A stretch of 64,000 nt of DNA from Cephalopachus bancanus (Eukaryota; Chordata; Mammalia; Primates; Tarsiidae). The stretch is taken from positions 186,001 through 250,000 of the forward strand of contig JAPVLO010000619.1 of assembly GCA_027257055.1 (NCBI GenBank). The letters run 5' to 3'. Shown piece after piece: positions 49,856 through 61,064 of the stretch. Position numbers and translations under genes: made by a program. Position 1 is the first letter of the stretch. Each line of letters begins with the position of its first letter. Under the pieces are notes generated by a model, which had not been told where the DNA came from, did no database searches, and saw only the letters and a list, made by a program, of their open reading frames with translations.

Positions 49856-50140
49856 CTTTTTTCTTTTGAGTTGGAGTCTCACTGTCACCCAGACTGGAGT
49901 GCAGTGGCCGCTCCCGGCCACCGCAGCCTCAAACTGCTGGGCTCTGGCGATCCTTCCGCCTCAGCCTTCCATGTAGCTGGAACTACAGGCGTGCACTACC
50001 ACGCCCAGCTAATTTTTTGATTTATTGTAGAGAGAGGTCTCACCTGCCCAGGTGGGTCTCAAACCCATGGGCTCAGGCAATCCACTCACCTCAGTCTCCC
50101 AAAGGTGCGGGATTACAGGCTGAGCCACAGATCCTGGCTG
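49856..50140 (-). mobile_element. Alu-type SINE, first of a tandem pair
   Basis: Antisense. Flanked on the left by agatttagtttt (49844-49855) and on the right by gatttagtttt (50141-50151), which is also the left flank of the next SINE. Confidence 0.92.
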
Positions 50141-50151
50141 GATTTAGTTTT

Positions 50152-50435
50152 GTTTTTTTTTTGAGTTGGAGTCTCACTCTGTCGCCCAGACTGGAGTGCA
50201 GTGGCTGCTGCCGGCCACCGCAGCCTCACCTGCTGTGCTCTGGCGATCCTTCCGCCTCAGCCTTCCAGGTAGCTGGAATTACTGGCATGCGCTACCACGC
50301 CCAGCTGATATTTTGATTTATTGTAGAGATGAGGTCTTGCTGCCCAGGAGGGTCTCGAAACCGTGGACTCAGGCAATTCACTCACCTCAGCCTCCCAAAG
50401 GCACAGGATTACAGGCTGAGCCACCGAGCCCGGCT
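50152..50435 (-). mobile_element. Alu-type SINE, second of a tandem pair
   Basis: Same orientation and subfamily as its neighbour. Right flank agatttagtttt at 50436-50447 repeats the same target once more. Confidence 0.93.
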
Positions 50436-50447
50436 AGATTTAGTTTT

Positions 50448-51094
50448 CAGGTGGCATACATGGAAACAAGAGATAAAGAATATCTTGAAAAATAACTTCA
50501 CATAGATGTCAACCTGAAAAGTGTCACAAAAAAGGGAATTCAGAGAAAAAAGTTACTCATATTGTTTTCAAGCTGCTTGGTACGCATACAATAAACATTA
50601 TCACTTATGAAGATGTATTAGCATAGACAAAGCTGACCTGCATTTCCATATTTTACTGACCCCAATCTTAGAAAATGTCTCTGCATACTCCTCTTCATGC
50701 AATCTATCATAACTTTGTTATGCACCTATGAATTAGCTCGGGTAACTTTTTCATGCAGACAGACAAGCAGTTAACTGGCAGATTTTAAGGTAATCCTAAC
50801 TATAATATAATATTTCAGTCCTTTATAAATCAGTTTGCCAAAATGAAGACTTCAATCACATAAAAATAAATAAGTTGATGATATAATTCTAGTATGATTG
50901 ATAATATTATTAAAAACTACACATGCATTTAAAAATACCAGTTTTCTAGATTAAACATTTTTATATATGTTTCATGTAGCTTACCAATAGCTAATATGAA
51001 TGATATCTATATAAATGATGAATAATATGAACTTAATTTTCTCATTCCATTAACTAAACTTATTTTTTAATAATTATATACCTCATTTTTTACA
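50448..51094. other. No recognised feature
   Basis: AT-rich unique sequence. Confidence 0.45.
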
Positions 51095-51300
51095 AAATTT
51101 ATTTTTATTATAAAGATGTGGAGTACTATTCAGGGTTAGGTATACAAACCTTGATAATGCAGGTACCCTTGTTGATGAGGTATGCCTCTCCCTCCCCTAG
51201 CAGTTTTTCTCAACTGCTAATTCCACCCCCCCAGCTAAACTTATGTTAAATAAGAGCAATCAATCTTCATGTTCACTTCATAGTGAAATTCAGAAGAATT
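51095..51300 (-). mobile_element. L1 3' end fragment
   Basis: On - it reads through a G-rich run (gctggggggg), ggcatacctcatcaacaagg and gtatacctaaccctgaat, ending in A/T-rich sequence near 51100. This is the 3' UTR pattern of copies A and B. 5'-truncated. Confidence 0.8.
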
Positions 51301-51335
51301 ATGGTGATTTCAAGTATATTAGTTTACAAAGAAAA

Positions 51336-51619
51336 ATTTTTTTTTTTTTTTGAGTTGGAGTCTTACTCTGTCGCCCAGACTGCGGCCGCTCCCGGCCACC
51401 GCAGCCTCGACCTGCTGGGCTCTGGCGATCCTTCCGCCTCAGCCTTCCATGTAGCTGGAACTACAGACGTGCGCTACCACACCCGGCTAATTTTTTGATT
51501 TATTGTAGAGATGAGGTCTCGCCTGCCCAGGTGGGTCTCGAACCCGCGGGCTCAGGCAATCCACTCACCTCAGCCTCCCAAAGGCGCGGGATTACAGGCT
51601 TAGCCACCAAGCCCGGCTT
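51336..51619 (-). mobile_element. Alu-type SINE with an 11-bp right-arm deletion
   Basis: Antisense copy with direct repeats caaagaaaa at 51327-51335 and 51620-51628. The usual cagactggagtgcagtggccg is shortened to cagactgcggccg, creating a NotI-type octamer. Confidence 0.93.
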
Positions 51620-51814
51620 CAAAGAAAATATTTTAAAGCATTTTCTTTGCTGGGAAGTCAGCAAGAAAAATAGAATTGTGTTATCCTGCAAATCTTACTG
51701 CTGAGCAAGAGATCTGGCAGAAATTCTAGATTTGCTTTTAAAGTTTCTTCTACTGACTCATATTTAGAGCAGTATTCTTGACTTTCCCTATTGAATACCA
51801 TTACTTTTCTTCTC
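51620..51814. other. Host flank of the large provirus
   Basis: Short AT-rich stretch between a SINE and the provirus. Ends with the target repeat agta at 51815-51818. Confidence 0.5.
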
Positions 51815-51818
51815 AGTA

Positions 51819-52254
51819 TGTTATACTCGAAGTGCGAGAAAGAAACACCAACATGTAGAAAGTTGAATTTGATTCCTTTATTAGCCAGCAGTTGAGAGTA
51901 GGCTAGTGCCATGAGGAACTCTTGACCACAAACAGAGTAAGCAGGGGGCTTAAAAAGGTAAAAAATCAGAAAGCTGTACAGTTATGATTATGTTTTCTGA
52001 CATAACATTTGGATTTTGGGATGATCAGGGTACAGTTAGATTAGATATGGTACTTGTGATAAGAGAAGGGGAGTTTCAAGGTACTGAGGGGAACAAGAAT
52101 GTGGACTTCTGATTATGGGAAGGTTATAATTTGTGATTACAGGATGGTTATGCAGGGATGTCATATGTGGGTTAAGATAGAGGATTTGTTACAAAATGGA
52201 GTCTTATGCTAAACAAGCTATTACAGGCTATTATAGATTTTTTACACTATTGCA
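51819..52254 (-). repeat. 3' LTR of the provirus (436 bp)
   Basis: On - begins TGCAATAGTG and ends TATAACA. Poly(A) signal AATAAA at 51877-51882. It matches the 5' LTR throughout apart from the SINE there. A t-to-g style change replaced TGTAATAG by TGCAATAG at the start. Confidence 0.93.
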
Positions 52255-52268
52255 TTCTCCCCTTTTAT
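52255..52268 (-). other. Polypurine tract of the provirus
   Basis: On - AAAAGGGGAGAA sits directly before the 3' LTR start, the plus-strand primer position. Confidence 0.9.
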
Positions 52269-52269
52269 T

Positions 52270-54330
52270 TGTTCACGAGTCAATGCATTGACTCATCACT
52301 CAGGTATGTTATTGTAGTAGAGTATTATATACATGAGTTTTATAGCCATGAAATGAATAAATCAATTTACTATGCAGGGCCCCATGAGCAAACCGAGAAG
52401 AAGTATGAGGGGTCCAACTGGACCAGTAACAAGAGTTACTATCCATGGGTTCCAATTGAACAAGGATTGGAACCAGGAATTATTATTTTCCCTTTCTTTT
52501 TGTAGTTCAAATTTTCTTGGACTCTCTGGTGGGTGTCTTAAATAACCCCTGAGTGTTGGCATAGAAGTAACATGCTTCTCTGAGGACTACACAGAGTCCT
52601 CATTGGGATAGAAAAAGTAAGCCTAGGCCTCTATCATTCTTGAAGACAACTTCAGCTAGGAATTTCACCTGGTCATGGATTTGGTCCATGGCAAATTGTA
52701 GGTTTCCTAGGTCAGCATTGATTTCTTGTGCAAGGTAAGATAGACCTAGTTCTCCAGGGATCAGAGTGGCAGTGCTGATTGCAGCCTTTGAAGCTATACT
52801 TAACCCAATTAAGACAGGTACTAGCTATAAAACAGCATGTCTTTTATGAACAATTGGAAGACCAGAGAGATTGAGTAGCAGGGTTCCTTTGGGACTGATA
52901 TATTAAAAACCGGTGGCAGCACATGAACAGTAATATATAAGGTAAGCTGATTCATAAACTTTTTGGTAGAAGCACATTTTGTAAGGCCTGTAGAGCTAGC
53001 TAAAGAGGTGTTGGCAGGGGCCACGTAGGCCATGGATTCTGCCATGGTTATGGTGAGAGATAAATTATAAATATCAGAGAATGGAGAAGATCTTGAATTG
53101 AAACCTGGAGTTATAAGACAAGAGAATTTACCAGTGACATCAAGTAGAATAATGTGAACTATTTCCAGAGAGCAGTTAGTTCTCCAGATGATAGGAGTTT
53201 TAACTCCTAGGCCCACATACTAAGAAAGTTTTGACTTTAAGCAAATCCAGCATTCTGAGGCCAACTGGATCATTGTGGCATTAAGCAGATGGTGCCTATT
53301 TGTCAACATAGGAAAAAGACTAGAGGGTTGGTGGGCCAGGTTTGGAAGCAGTCGAGGTGAACTCAGGAGATGTTGAGGTGAACCAGGGGTAGTTACTTGG
53401 TTTGCAGAAGGCAGAGGCTGAGATGGCGGCTGGTGCTAACTGACAAGTGATACTTTAGCTCTATTGGTTTGTCCATGGTTTTGATAGGCAAGTGTGCACT
53501 ATTGGATAGTGAATAAGGAACCATGGTCATAACCATTCATGTAGAGTCTTATACCCCAGTTATTTCCTGTACTCCAAGAATAATGGAGAAGGCTTGTAAC
53601 CTTTATGTATATAGGTCATACTGGGCTGGCACCTGGCCAAAGGTTGATTTCAGATGTGTCTTTAGGCTCCCCAAAGTAAGTTGCATTGGAGAGGCATTTC
53701 CAGTCTGGGCAAAAGAAGGCATTTTCCCAATTACAATGGTGTTCAGTGGAGTTGCTGGGGCAGATAAGATTCTATGTATTTTACGTAATTGGTGGTTGCC
53801 CAATGGGTGCATGGTTTAGTGTAGTAATGATTTTGTCTACCATACAGACTTCCAGATAGAAACTCTTTTTTCTATTTGTAGCAGGTCAGGAAGCTTTAGC
53901 ATAAACTGAACAAGAGGTAAATTGTGGGTCCAGTTTTGGACAGCTAGGACCTTTATTGATGTAAAAGAGGTTAAGGAAATGTGGAGGCTTTATGGTAAGC
54001 CATTCCAAAAGGGAGAGAACAGATTAAGAGGCAACACCAAAGAATATTAGGGTAGTGATATGTCCTATGCATGGGAGCTAGAATAATATTAACAAAGACT
54101 TTTTGTCACATTTCCAATCTGTGGGGGTACATAGATTAGGCCTATGCCTAAATCCAGGGCAACTGAGATGATAAATCAAGGATTAAGAGATGATAACAAT
54201 ACATTCAGTAAATTGTTATTTAATAAAACAATCTACTTGGGCAGTTGAAATCTCACATTTCAGCTGTGAGTCAGCTGGTCAGTCCATTGTGTGGTTGAAG
54301 CAGGACAGCTGGCACATAAGGTGATTTTGA
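52270..54330 (-). pseudogene. env: ERV env, decayed
   Basis: The surface part is readable in pieces (for example 53812-53603 and 53216-52821). It contains the gammaretroviral CXXC motif as CWIC at 53241-53252, inside S-E-C-W-I-C-L-K, followed after five codons by a stop. In the transmembrane part the C-X6-C-C motif at 52568-52594 reads C-V-V-L-R-E-A-C-Y, so the third Cys is Tyr. A stop separates it from the preceding heptad/immunosuppressive-like segment. The membrane span ends G-P-C-I-V-N with a stop, leaving almost no cytoplasmic tail. It lies 3' of pol as usual. It cannot make a working envelope. Confidence 0.85.
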
Positions 54331-54439
54331 GAGAGTTTTTAGGGTCCCTGGCTGTTGTTCAGTTGGCTGAGCAGGTTGGTGGAGCAACGTTGCTTTCCTT
54401 GGCTCTTTTGACTTGCAAGTGATGAATTCAAGCTGGTAT

Positions 54440-55470
54440 TCCATCAACATTGAATGTTATTGGTTTTGATGATGATGATGGTGAAGGGTCCCTTCCAGGC
54501 AAGGGTCATTCCTTCTTTCTGGAACTTTTTGACAAAGACCGAGTCCCCAGCCTGGATCACATGACAAAGTGTGGAAGATGGATTTGGCAAGACAGCATGG
54601 ACATTGGAGTGGACAAAAGCCTGGACCTAGTGGAAGGACTGGAGATACTTTAACAGAGATTGATTAGTAATTTCTTCAAGAATGGTATCCCATAACTGGG
54701 ATAACAGAGAGGGGGTCTCCCAGACATGATTTTATATGGGGTAAACCCAGCCTTGTATGGGCTGCATAAGTCCTGGAGAAGGGCCAAAGACAAAAGGCTT
54801 ATCCAGTTTTCACCATTTTCTATTATTACTTTAGTTAATGTGGTTTTGAGAGTTCTGTTCATGCATTCTATCTGTCCAAACCTCTCTGGACAGTAAGCAC
54901 AGTGTAATTTCCAATCAATATTTAGTGCTTTACTAACCAGTTGAACAATGGATGAGGTAAAGTCAGAAACATTATCAGAGCTAATAGAGAGAGGGAGCCC
55001 AAACCTATGAATAATTTCATTTAATAAAAACTTGGTAACTGTGAAAGCAAAGGTTTCCTGTGGCAAAGGTTTCTACCCATCCAGAAAAAGTATCTACAAA
55101 TACTAATAGATAGGTGTATCCTACATAGTCTATTTCCCATTTTTCTCCAGAGCTTAATTTTTGAGCCCTGATACCATCTAATGGCCTTGGGCCTTGTTTT
55201 GTACTGACTCAGGCACACGCAGGTACATTTCAGCTGCCAGGGCAGCTTGATTTTTAAGTCATTAATATGACAATAATGATTTAATAACTCAGTCATTTAG
55301 TACCTACCAAGTGGGTGATGGAATGTAGTTGTTTTGCCAAGGTATGTACAAGGGCTGCAGGCAAAACAATTTTAGAGTCTTTAACCCACCATTCTGTAGG
55401 TTGTTTGTGAGCCCCTCCCAGGTCTGCTTGTTTCTCTTCTTCCTGGGTAAAATTGGGCTGTCTTGAGTGA
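54440..55470 (-). pseudogene. pol: ERV pol: integrase region, decayed
   Basis: The catalytic core is in an open stretch 55066-54650. It has the second Asp in S-S-D-N-V-S-D-F and the Glu in G-Q-I-E-C-M-N-R-T, with normal core spacing. The upstream part, holding the zinc finger and first Asp, is split between frames (55296-55021), with F-F-W-M-G-R as a shifted trace. The C-terminal GPY/F-like block W-K-G-P-F-T-I-I-I-I lies near 54490, where an (ATC)4 run has added isoleucines. No intact integrase. Confidence 0.88.
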
Positions 55471-55523
55471 GAAGGAACTGGAAAAGTTTTAGTTAGCAGA
55501 ATAGTTAGGGGCTTAACTGGAAG

Positions 55524-55892
55524 TTACACTGTATCTTGAGCTGGCCAGTCTGCCTGATGGTTTCTGGTTGCTTCTGGAGTGTCTGATTTTTGGTGTCCCC
55601 TGCAATGAATGACAGCTGTTTCCTTGGGGAGCCATGTAGACTCTAGAAGAGTTAAAATTTCTTCTTTACTGTTTACAGTATTACCTACCATGGTAAGAAG
55701 TCCTTGTTCCTTGTAGATCATGGCATTGACATGGAGAGTAGCAAAAGTATATCTGCTGTCAGTATAAATAATTACCCATTTCCTGGTTCCCCAACATAGG
55801 GCCTGGACCATAGCAATTAACTCAAACTTTTGAGCAGATGTGTTTTTGGGCAAAGACTCTGACCAGATTATGTTGTGAGCCATGGTTACCAC
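55524..55892 (-). pseudogene. pol: ERV pol: RNase H domain, 122-codon open stretch
   Basis: Long uninterrupted frame with E-L-I-A-M-V-Q-A-L (second acidic residue), I-I-Y-T-D-S-R-Y-T-F-A (third) and H-C-R-G-H-Q-K in the gammaretroviral C-helix/handle order. The first acidic residue would lie just upstream of 55892, where frames change. Sits between RT and integrase as expected. Confidence 0.9.
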
Positions 55893-56199
55893 TGCACCAG
55901 CCTTTCAAACTCCCTCTATTTCCAGACAGCTGCCATCTGTGAATATGTCAGCATCAGTCTGGCTTAAAGGAGTGTACCAAAGATCAGGTTGACAGGTTTG
56001 AGAGATGTCTAATACAGCCTCACAGTCATGAATTAGTGTTTCCAGATTGTCATCAGGCAGTTGGGCTGCTGGCTTGAGGCTATGAGTAGGAAAGAAAGTT
56101 AGTTGAAGCTAGTCAAGTAGGAGGCTCAGATATTGGGTGATATGAGGGCTTGACATCCAGAGGTCAGAGGCTCTCCAGAATAGTCTCAAAAGCCTGGGG

Positions 56200-58880
56200 A
56201 ACTGCTAGGGTCAGATTTTAGCTGAAAGTCACTTGATCTGCTTCCTTAACCAGTACAGCTGTAGTGGTGATGGTCCAAAGTCAGGATGGTCATCCATAGG
56301 TCACTGGATCTAATCTTTTGGACAAATAAGCTACCAGTCTTCTCCATGTTCCTAGGGTCTAGGTAAGAACCCCTTTTGTGATTCCCCATTGTTCATGAAT
56401 AAACAAGCGGAAAAGCTTGGTAACATCTGGTAAGGTTAAGGCTGGGGCTTGGGTAAGAGCTGTCTTAATCTGTTGGAATGCCTTTTCCTCAGTAGCAGTT
56501 CATTTTAGGGATTGATCTCCTGCCATGGCTGTGTTCAGAAGTTTGGCAATTTTAGAAAATCCTGGGGTCCACAGCTGGTAATTTTCTGCCACCCCGGAAA
56601 TTCCCATACCTGTTTTCTTAATGTTGGTGTGTTGATGATGTTGGTCTTGATGTTGGATGGTTTCTATCCAGACCGTGGATATGGTTCACTTACCATTCTT
56701 TAGCTGGTATCCCAGATAGGAGATTTTGGTCAAGCAGATCAATGCCTTATTAGCTGATACACAATAGCCCAAGTCTTGAAGGAAATTGCCGAAGCTGCAA
56801 CCCCTAAAGATGCAAAATGGAGGTTACCCGAAAATGGGAAAAATGCTGACTGGGAACAGAGCCCCAGTGGGAAGCAGCCATGCTGAAGGCAGAACCCCAT
56901 GGATCCTATTGAAGGACTCCTTTTGGCCTTAAAGGAATGCGTGCTTAGGCTTGAAAAATGCTTCACCTTATAAATAAAATAATTAGCTAGAATGTGCAAG
57001 GATATGAAATTAGTAGTAAACCTATATATAGAAACGTAAAAAGGGTTCAACAGCAAAAAATCTCCCCCTTGAAGAGAAAAGAGAATGCAAATTTTGAAAC
57101 CTTTAGCTAAAAAGGAAAAACAAGTACTTCCTCATATCCTTTATAAGTAACAACATTGACAGTTGTGATTGATGAGGAAGTGAGAAACTGAGACAGAGTA
57201 TCTCCAAAAAACAGGTGTTTTCTGGAAAAACAAGTCACAGACATGCCTTTTGATTTAAGAAATATTATAGTTTAATTAGAAAGAGGGTTAAAATTAAAGC
57301 AAGGATTAGAATTAAATAAATTAACAGTTATAATTAAAAAATAAATGTTTATTATAGATGTAGGTATTAGTTAAATATAAGTAATAGAAGAAATAAGAAA
57401 TAATTAAGTTTTAAGGTAAACTTAAAATTATACACACTTAATGTAGGTTTAAAATTAAATACATCTAGGATTAGAAGTAAGATTAATTTTATATATAAGT
57501 GTAGATTTAGACTTAAGTTCTGTTTAGAAATATAAACTGTAAAATAGGTGATAAGAAAATAGCAAGTAATATAGATAAGGCAATTAGAATTAAGAAAATA
57601 AATTAGTAAAGGAAAATAAATAGAATAGCGAGGGGAAGAGATTCAGTTGACCTAGAGGTCACAGGATGTGGCTGATAAATTGGCAGCTGGTATTTTGTTA
57701 CACCACCGGTAGCAGGAAGGAACAAAATGAAAATTGTAAAGGTCAACTTCCCCATAAACAAAAGAAAAAACATGATGTGAACATATAATGTGTAACATGG
57801 GATACAGTTTGTGAGAAGGGGAGTCAGTAAAAAAACTATATAAACTTGTAAGAATTGAATAAAAATTGGCAAAATCTTGAACTCTCCCCAGGAAAGAAGG
57901 ATCCTGTTGTTTTAGTCTTTTCTTTTTTGCTGCTTCCTGATTCCCCTGTCTCAAGCCCTGACTCTCTCATGGAGCTGGACTCCCACAGGAGATGTAACAG
58001 AGCTTTGGTACATTTTAAACATGAGTCTAAGTCTGCCACTCTGAGCAGGAGATCATCTACGTACTGGAGTAAAGTACATTCAGGGTGCAAGTCATGGAAC
58101 CCTGATAAGTCCTATTGCAAGACCTCCCTGAAAGTTGTTGAGGAGTTTTTGAACCCTTGTAGCATCTGGGTCCAAGTCAGCTGACTGGTGTCCCCTGAGT
58201 CAGGATCTGTCCATTCAAAAGTATAGATGTATTTTCTGACAGGGGACAATGGAATAGAGAAGAAGGCATCTTTTAAATCCAACACAGTGTACATTCAATG
58301 TTGAGGGGGAAGTAGACTGAGCAATGTGTATGGATTGGGAAAAGAAGGATGAATTGTCTCAACCTGCTTATTGACCTCTCTTAAGTTCAGAACTGGTCAA
58401 TAATCAGAAGTTCCTGATTTTTGTACTGGCAAGAAAGGAGTGCTCCATGCTGACTTGCATGGTATTAAATTATTAGCTGTAAAGAGTATTGTAATGTGTG
58501 GAGCAATTCTGTTTCAGGCCTTTAAACTCAAAGGGTATGGATGAACATGAACTAGGGTGGCTGATGCCAACAGACTCACCATGACCAGAGGGTGATGCTT
58601 TGTTAATCCTGGTGGGTTAGTCTCCAGCCAGACTGAAGGAAACTCCTGCTGTAATTATAAAACATAAGATTGACAAGACATTCACAGTGGGAGAATTAGA
58701 AGTTAGGAGGTATTCTTCAGAAAGTGGAACAGTTAAAAGCATCCAATAGCAGTGGGAACAAAGATTTCTGTTTTTTCAGGTGAAAAATAATGTAGCTCCT
58801 AACTTTTGAAGCAAATCCTCATCCATGAGAAGAAGTGGACAGTCTGAAGCAATGTTGAGTGAGTAGGTAACCCATTTTTG
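56200..58880 (-). pseudogene. pol: ERV pol: reverse transcriptase, split by a foreign LTR
   Basis: The fingers/palm read D-L-K-D-A-F-F-S-I-P-L at about 58260-58290. The LPQG block is changed to M-L-Q-G near 58160, and the catalytic YVDD is intact at 58052-58063. Just after A-L-L-H-L-L the sequence is interrupted by a 1201-bp LTR (56787-57987). It resumes on the other side with Q-D-L-G-Y-C-V-S-A-N-K-A at about 56780-56740, so the two halves abut in frame. Several stops (near 58130 and 58275 among others) make it non-functional independent of the insertion. Confidence 0.9.
56787..57987 (+). mobile_element. Solo LTR of class II (betaretrovirus-like) type inserted in RT
   Basis: TGCCGAAGC... at the left and ...CCCACA at the right. 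It is flanked by 6-bp near-duplicates ggaaat (56781-56786) and ggagat (57988-57993). On + a TATA box (tatataaa, 57837) is followed only about 20 bp later by AATAAA (57858), then about 125 bp to the CA end. Long U3 (over 1 kb), very short R and a 6-bp duplication are class II traits. The middle (57250-57600) is a degenerate AATTAA-rich tract. No superantigen-like ORF is open on +. Confidence 0.78.
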
Positions 58881-58899
58881 TCCTAAATCAACAATTAGA

Positions 58900-59060
58900 T
58901 TAGAAGAAAATTTACAGCTGGCAATTGCTCCCATTGCCCCCGTTCCCCCCTGAGCTGATATTTTTTTGCCAGACAGGACACAATGGTGACTTTAGGACTG
59001 GAAATTCTGCCCTGGTGTCCACCAGAAGTTGAACCAGGTGGCCCCAATAGTGGCAATTAC
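58900..59060 (-). pseudogene. pro: ERV protease, catalytic motif changed
   Basis: H-L-V-Q-L-L-V-D-T-R-A-E-F-P-V-L at about 58996-59040 has the aspartic-protease layout, with the active site D-T-G altered to D-T-R (codons at 59002-59025). Positioned between nucleocapsid and RT. Confidence 0.85.
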
Positions 59061-60662
59061 CACGTGCTTTTGGGGTCCTAAGAAAAAAGAGTCTTGGTCT
59101 CCTCAGTCCAAGTCATTTTCAGTTTCCTGAGCAGATGGCAGCACCAAGACTGACTCGGGGTTGTCTGCCTTTGAGTGTCGGTGACAATCTTTTTCCAGTG
59201 ACCAAATTATCTGCAATATGCATACTGATTTTTAGCTAATGAGGGGCGATCAGTTCCCTTTTGTTCTTTCTTAGTTTTCCCTTTTCTCTGGTGTGGCAGT
59301 TTTGAGTCAGATTGGGCAGCTCGGAGGGCAGCTACTGATATTCTCAACTGACGTCTAGCTGTTTTATCTATACCTTGCATTGCCTGTTTCTGTTCTCAGC
59401 ATCATGGCTATTAAAAACTTTTTGAGGTACTTCAAGTAGCTGTGAAATATTCATTCCTGAAAATCCCTCAGGCTTTTGTAACATTTTTTTCTGATGTCTG
59501 GAACCACTTGTGCAATGAATGTCAAATTTATAGCTTGAGCATTCTCAGGGCCCAAGGGATTGAACAGGGTATAGGTAGGAAAAGTCTCCTGAAGGCATTC
59601 AAGAAAGGCCTCTAGAGATTCCTCAGGATCCTGGACAATCTTGGTCATTTTATAAAGATTGATAGATTTCCAGGCCACTTCCCTCAAAGCAGCTAATAGA
59701 GTCAGGTGATACCTAATGCTCTGGAGCCTGCAGAAGTGTTAGGGTCCCAATTTGGGTGAGAAGAGGGAAAAAACTCATCTAATATTTCCTGACTTTCTTC
59801 CTGTATACCCACAGTTGTGGCTAGAATAGATTTTTCAGCTTCAGCACTGGTGTGTGCTTGATCCTCAGAGGTAAATAGGGTTAAAAGGAGATGCTGGCAA
59901 TCTTTCCAGGTGGGGTGATGAGTGCGCATGACTGATTCCATTAGAGAAGTTAGAATCCGTGACTTCTCTGAAAATGGTGTATTTTGGTATTTTCATTTGT
60001 ACAGATCAGAGGTGGAGAAAGGAGCATATACCAAGAAGGACCACTTGGTCTGATCTGTCCCCTGCACAAGAGAAACTTCCTGTAGAGGAAGGAGAGGGGA
60101 AGAATCAGTCTGAGAATGGAGAGAGATAGTCAAAGTGGAGAAGTCAAAGGGAAGGTGGAAGAGGTGACAGTAGATGAAGAAGCCTGAATATTATAAGGCA
60201 GAGGATTAAAGTTACAGTAGCTGGGTTCTTAAGGAGATCTTCAGTAGAAGGGGTTAAACAGGTTGCAACCCAGTGGTAGTAGGAGTTGGGGAGAATGGAA
60301 AAGGAGGGATAGAGGCCAGATATCTAGAAACAAGGATGTGACTGGGGGTTTCAAGGGAATATGCCTTTATCCATAGGGGGGGATTTGGACCAAGCTTAGC
60401 TATTGGTTGTTATAGGGAAACTGGGCAGGGTGACCAGTAGTCCCTGTCAGACTCAGTGACATGGACATCCAGAGACCCTGTGGAAGGCCATCCAACATTA
60501 AACAAAGGCCAGTCAAATTTACAGAGGGTCCAGAGCCTGCCATTTGAAGGCAGATCCACACATATCCAACAGAGAAATTCTGTAGTCCTCAGCAAATGCA
60601 ACAGAGAAATTCTTTAACATCCAGTCCAGAGGACTGGAGGGTTTAAAAGTCTGAGACCCCAT
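59061..60662 (-). pseudogene. gag: ERV gag, decayed
   Basis: The ATG at 60662-60660 begins M-G-S-Q-T-F, a myristoylation context, and runs 48 codons to a stop. The matrix continues in another frame with L-C-K-F-D-W-P-L-F-N-V-G-W-P (60540-60490). Capsid blocks follow: T-H-H-P-T-W-K-D-C-Q-H-L-L (59941-59702) and V-Q-D-P-E-E-S-L-E-A-F-L-E (59640-59590, the major homology region neighbourhood). The single nucleocapsid knuckle near 59185-59230 reads Y-x-Y-C...F-G-H-W-K-K-D-C, with the first Cys now Tyr and a stop inside. Confidence 0.88.
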
Positions 60663-61044
60663 GTTGTCAAAAAACTGTAAAGGCAATCAAAAGTGAAATC
60701 AGAATACCAGTAAAGGCAAATCAAAACTGAAATCAGAAACTGAACCAGAACTCTATTCAGCCAACGTCTTGGCTTAATGAATAATGCCCAAGGAACAGCC
60801 TCGTCAGGTCACGATTCCCTTTAAACAGAATTATGGCCACAAGCAGAACAGATTCTTACCTCCTAGGAGAGTACAGATGGATTCAGGTTCTTTTGAGGTG
60901 ATGGGAAGCCAGTGGCCATTCCAACTCCCTCCAAGCCAGGTGAGAGTTTATGGGGCCCTGGAATGTCTTCAGGGGGCACCTCTCCTATAAATTCTCCACC
61001 AAGCCATGGAAACCCAAAGTGAGGCTGCCTCCCGGTTTTGGTAA

Positions 61045-61062
61045 ATCCCACTAGGACCTTCA
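61045..61062 (-). other. Primer-binding site, tRNA-Gln-like
   Basis: On - TGAAGGTCCTAGTGGGAT starts 2 nt after the 5' LTR. About 13 of 18 positions agree with the tRNA-Gln site TGGAGGTCCCACCGAGAT as I recall it. Confidence 0.65.
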
Positions 61063-61064
61063 AA

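Noticed and set aside
52206..53819. Frames of about 100 codons on + within the provirus
   Set aside because: They are shadows of the env coding strand on -, where motif order (CWIC, C-X6-C, membrane span) is clear.
54450..54653. Frame on + with an acidic run (G-F-D-D-D-D-G-E-G)
   Set aside because: It is antisense to the integrase tail; the Asp run mirrors the (ATC)4 repeat on the coding strand.
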